Positions 63,425-64,000 of a stretch of DNA of 64,000 nt are shown here, in pieces. This stretch comes from Nitrospira sp. SG-bin1 (GTDB taxonomy: Bacteria; Nitrospirota; Nitrospiria; Nitrospirales; Nitrospiraceae). The translations under genes and the position numbers were made by a program. The stretch is taken from the NCBI GenBank assembly GCA_002083365.1, contig LVWS01000007.1, forward strand, positions 1-64,000, given 5' to 3'. Numbering within the stretch: position 1 is the first letter of the stretch; each line of letters begins with the position of its first letter. Below the pieces are notes generated by a model, which saw only the letters and a program-made list of their open reading frames with translations, was not told where the DNA came from and did not search any database.

Positions 63425-64000
63425 ATGAAACGGAATTCAGGAACCCAAGACGGAACGCCGGTGTCACCGTTCCGCGTCGTCCGTGAACGCCTCCGCGTCC
63501 TGGCTGAATTGGAAGACTGGCTGGAGCGTCCGATGCAGTGGTTGGGGCTGGCATGGATCGTTCTCATACTGATCGATCTTATTGGACCGCCCAATCGGAC
63601 GCTTCAGTGGCTGGTCGGAGCCCTGTGGTTCATATTCATTCTCGACTTCGTGATCCGTTTCACATTGGCGCCTCGTAAATCCGTCTATTTACGGCACAAC
63701 TTCCTCACAGCCGCATCTCTTGCGGTCCCCGCGCTGCGCATGCTGCGGTTGACTTCTTTAATGCCGGCTCTTCGAGCCGCAAGGGGGCTCAAGCTCGCCG
63801 GTCTGGTGGGGAGCATCAATCGAGCGATGTTTGCGCTGAAGAGTCTCACCGCGCGCGGCGGTTTTCACTATGTGTTGCTCCTGACCTTGACCGTCGTTCT
63901 CATCGGAGCCGCCGGCATCTACGCCTTTGAAAAGGATGTTACGGAAGACCGGGGGATCAAGGATTTTGGAACCGCGCTGTGGTGGACCGGTATGCTGATG
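63425..64000 (+). CDS. Ion channel-type membrane protein (C-terminus outside window)
   Basis: The frame is open from the ATG at 63425 for 192 codons to the right edge. Helices lie at about 38-55, 60-80 and 145-165, with an Arg-rich segment near residues 100-125 (A-L-R-M-L-R-L-T-S-L, A-L-R-A-A-R-G-L-K) like the S4 region of voltage-gated channels. The pore motif would lie beyond the window. It is likely a potassium channel or ion transporter. Confidence 0.7.
   Translation, partial: MKRNSGTQDGTPVSPFRVVRERLRVLAELEDWLERPMQWLGLAWIVLILIDLIGPPNRTLQWLVGALWFIFILDFVIRFTLAPRKSVYLRHNFLTAASLAVPALRMLRLTSLMPALRAARGLKLAGLVGSINRAMFALKSLTARGGFHYVLLLTLTVVLIGAAGIYAFEKDVTEDRGIKDFGTALWWTGMLM

Noticed and set aside
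1..64000. Possible tRNA, rRNA, CRISPR or insertion sequence
   Set aside because: Read for cloverleaf arms, short regularly spaced repeats, and transposase motifs; none was convincing. A tRNAscan or IS search would settle it.

Overview
This window is a gene-dense, roughly 60% G+C bacterial chromosome segment. It carries no rRNA, no recognisable tRNA, no insertion sequence and no CRISPR array. A complete NADH-type complex I operon with two nuoM genes, placed among ferritin-like, DUF4142, DUF4383 and multi-PAS proteins, suggests Nitrospira or a close relative (phylum Nitrospirota). That assignment is my inference; no marker gene here proves it.

Layout. Bases 1-2913 hold a multi-PAS/GAF sensor that runs off the left edge. 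Bases 3192-6944 hold a small exported helical protein, a frameshifted membrane-protein pseudogene, a GH15 glucoamylase-like enzyme, a small basic protein and a DUF4142 protein. Bases 7370-16172 are a tightly overlapping plus-strand sugar operon: GH2 glycosidase, galT, galK, a glycosyltransferase, glf, and a GH1-like/RmlD-like fusion. Together these could take beta-galactoside galactose to UDP-galactose and UDP-galactofuranose. A 59-residue DUF1328-type membrane protein follows.

Bases 16691-33634 are nuoA, B, CD, E, F, G, H, I, J, K, L, M1, a truncated nuoN remnant (nuoN'), M2 and N. The remnant between the two nuoM genes shows that an nuoM-nuoN pair was duplicated in tandem and one nuoN was then cut down to 70 codons, while the ATGA start/stop overlaps were kept. 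NuoM2 has replaced a lysine conserved in NuoM (LLKT became LEIP). It nevertheless shares a 218-bp tract with NuoM1 that has a single mismatch, which looks like gene conversion.

Bases 34280-48943 are mostly envelope and stress functions. They include a secreted beta/gamma-crystallin-like protein, an exported stand-alone Lon-type (S16) protease domain, a DUF2382 protein and an FtsH-type protease. A minus-strand run follows: YihY/BrkB, DUF748, a thioredoxin-reductase-like flavoprotein, two ferritin-like proteins and a periplasmic protein between them. Next come a DUF883/ElaB-like protein, a 25-residue membrane peptide and a lipoprotein of unknown family.

Bases 49243-64000 mix DUF4142 proteins (three here, four in the window), a RecQ-type helicase, a beta-barrel protein, an ROK/polyphosphate-glucokinase-like kinase, a second member of the unknown lipoprotein family, two DUF4383-like membrane proteins, a zinc alcohol dehydrogenase and a fatty-acid-hydroxylase pseudogene. 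The end holds a TPR protein, a thioredoxin with an N-terminal zinc motif, a DUF2892-like protein, a small basic protein and the start of an ion channel at the right edge. Several paralogue pairs lie within about 11 kb in opposite orientations, so the region seems to grow by local duplication.
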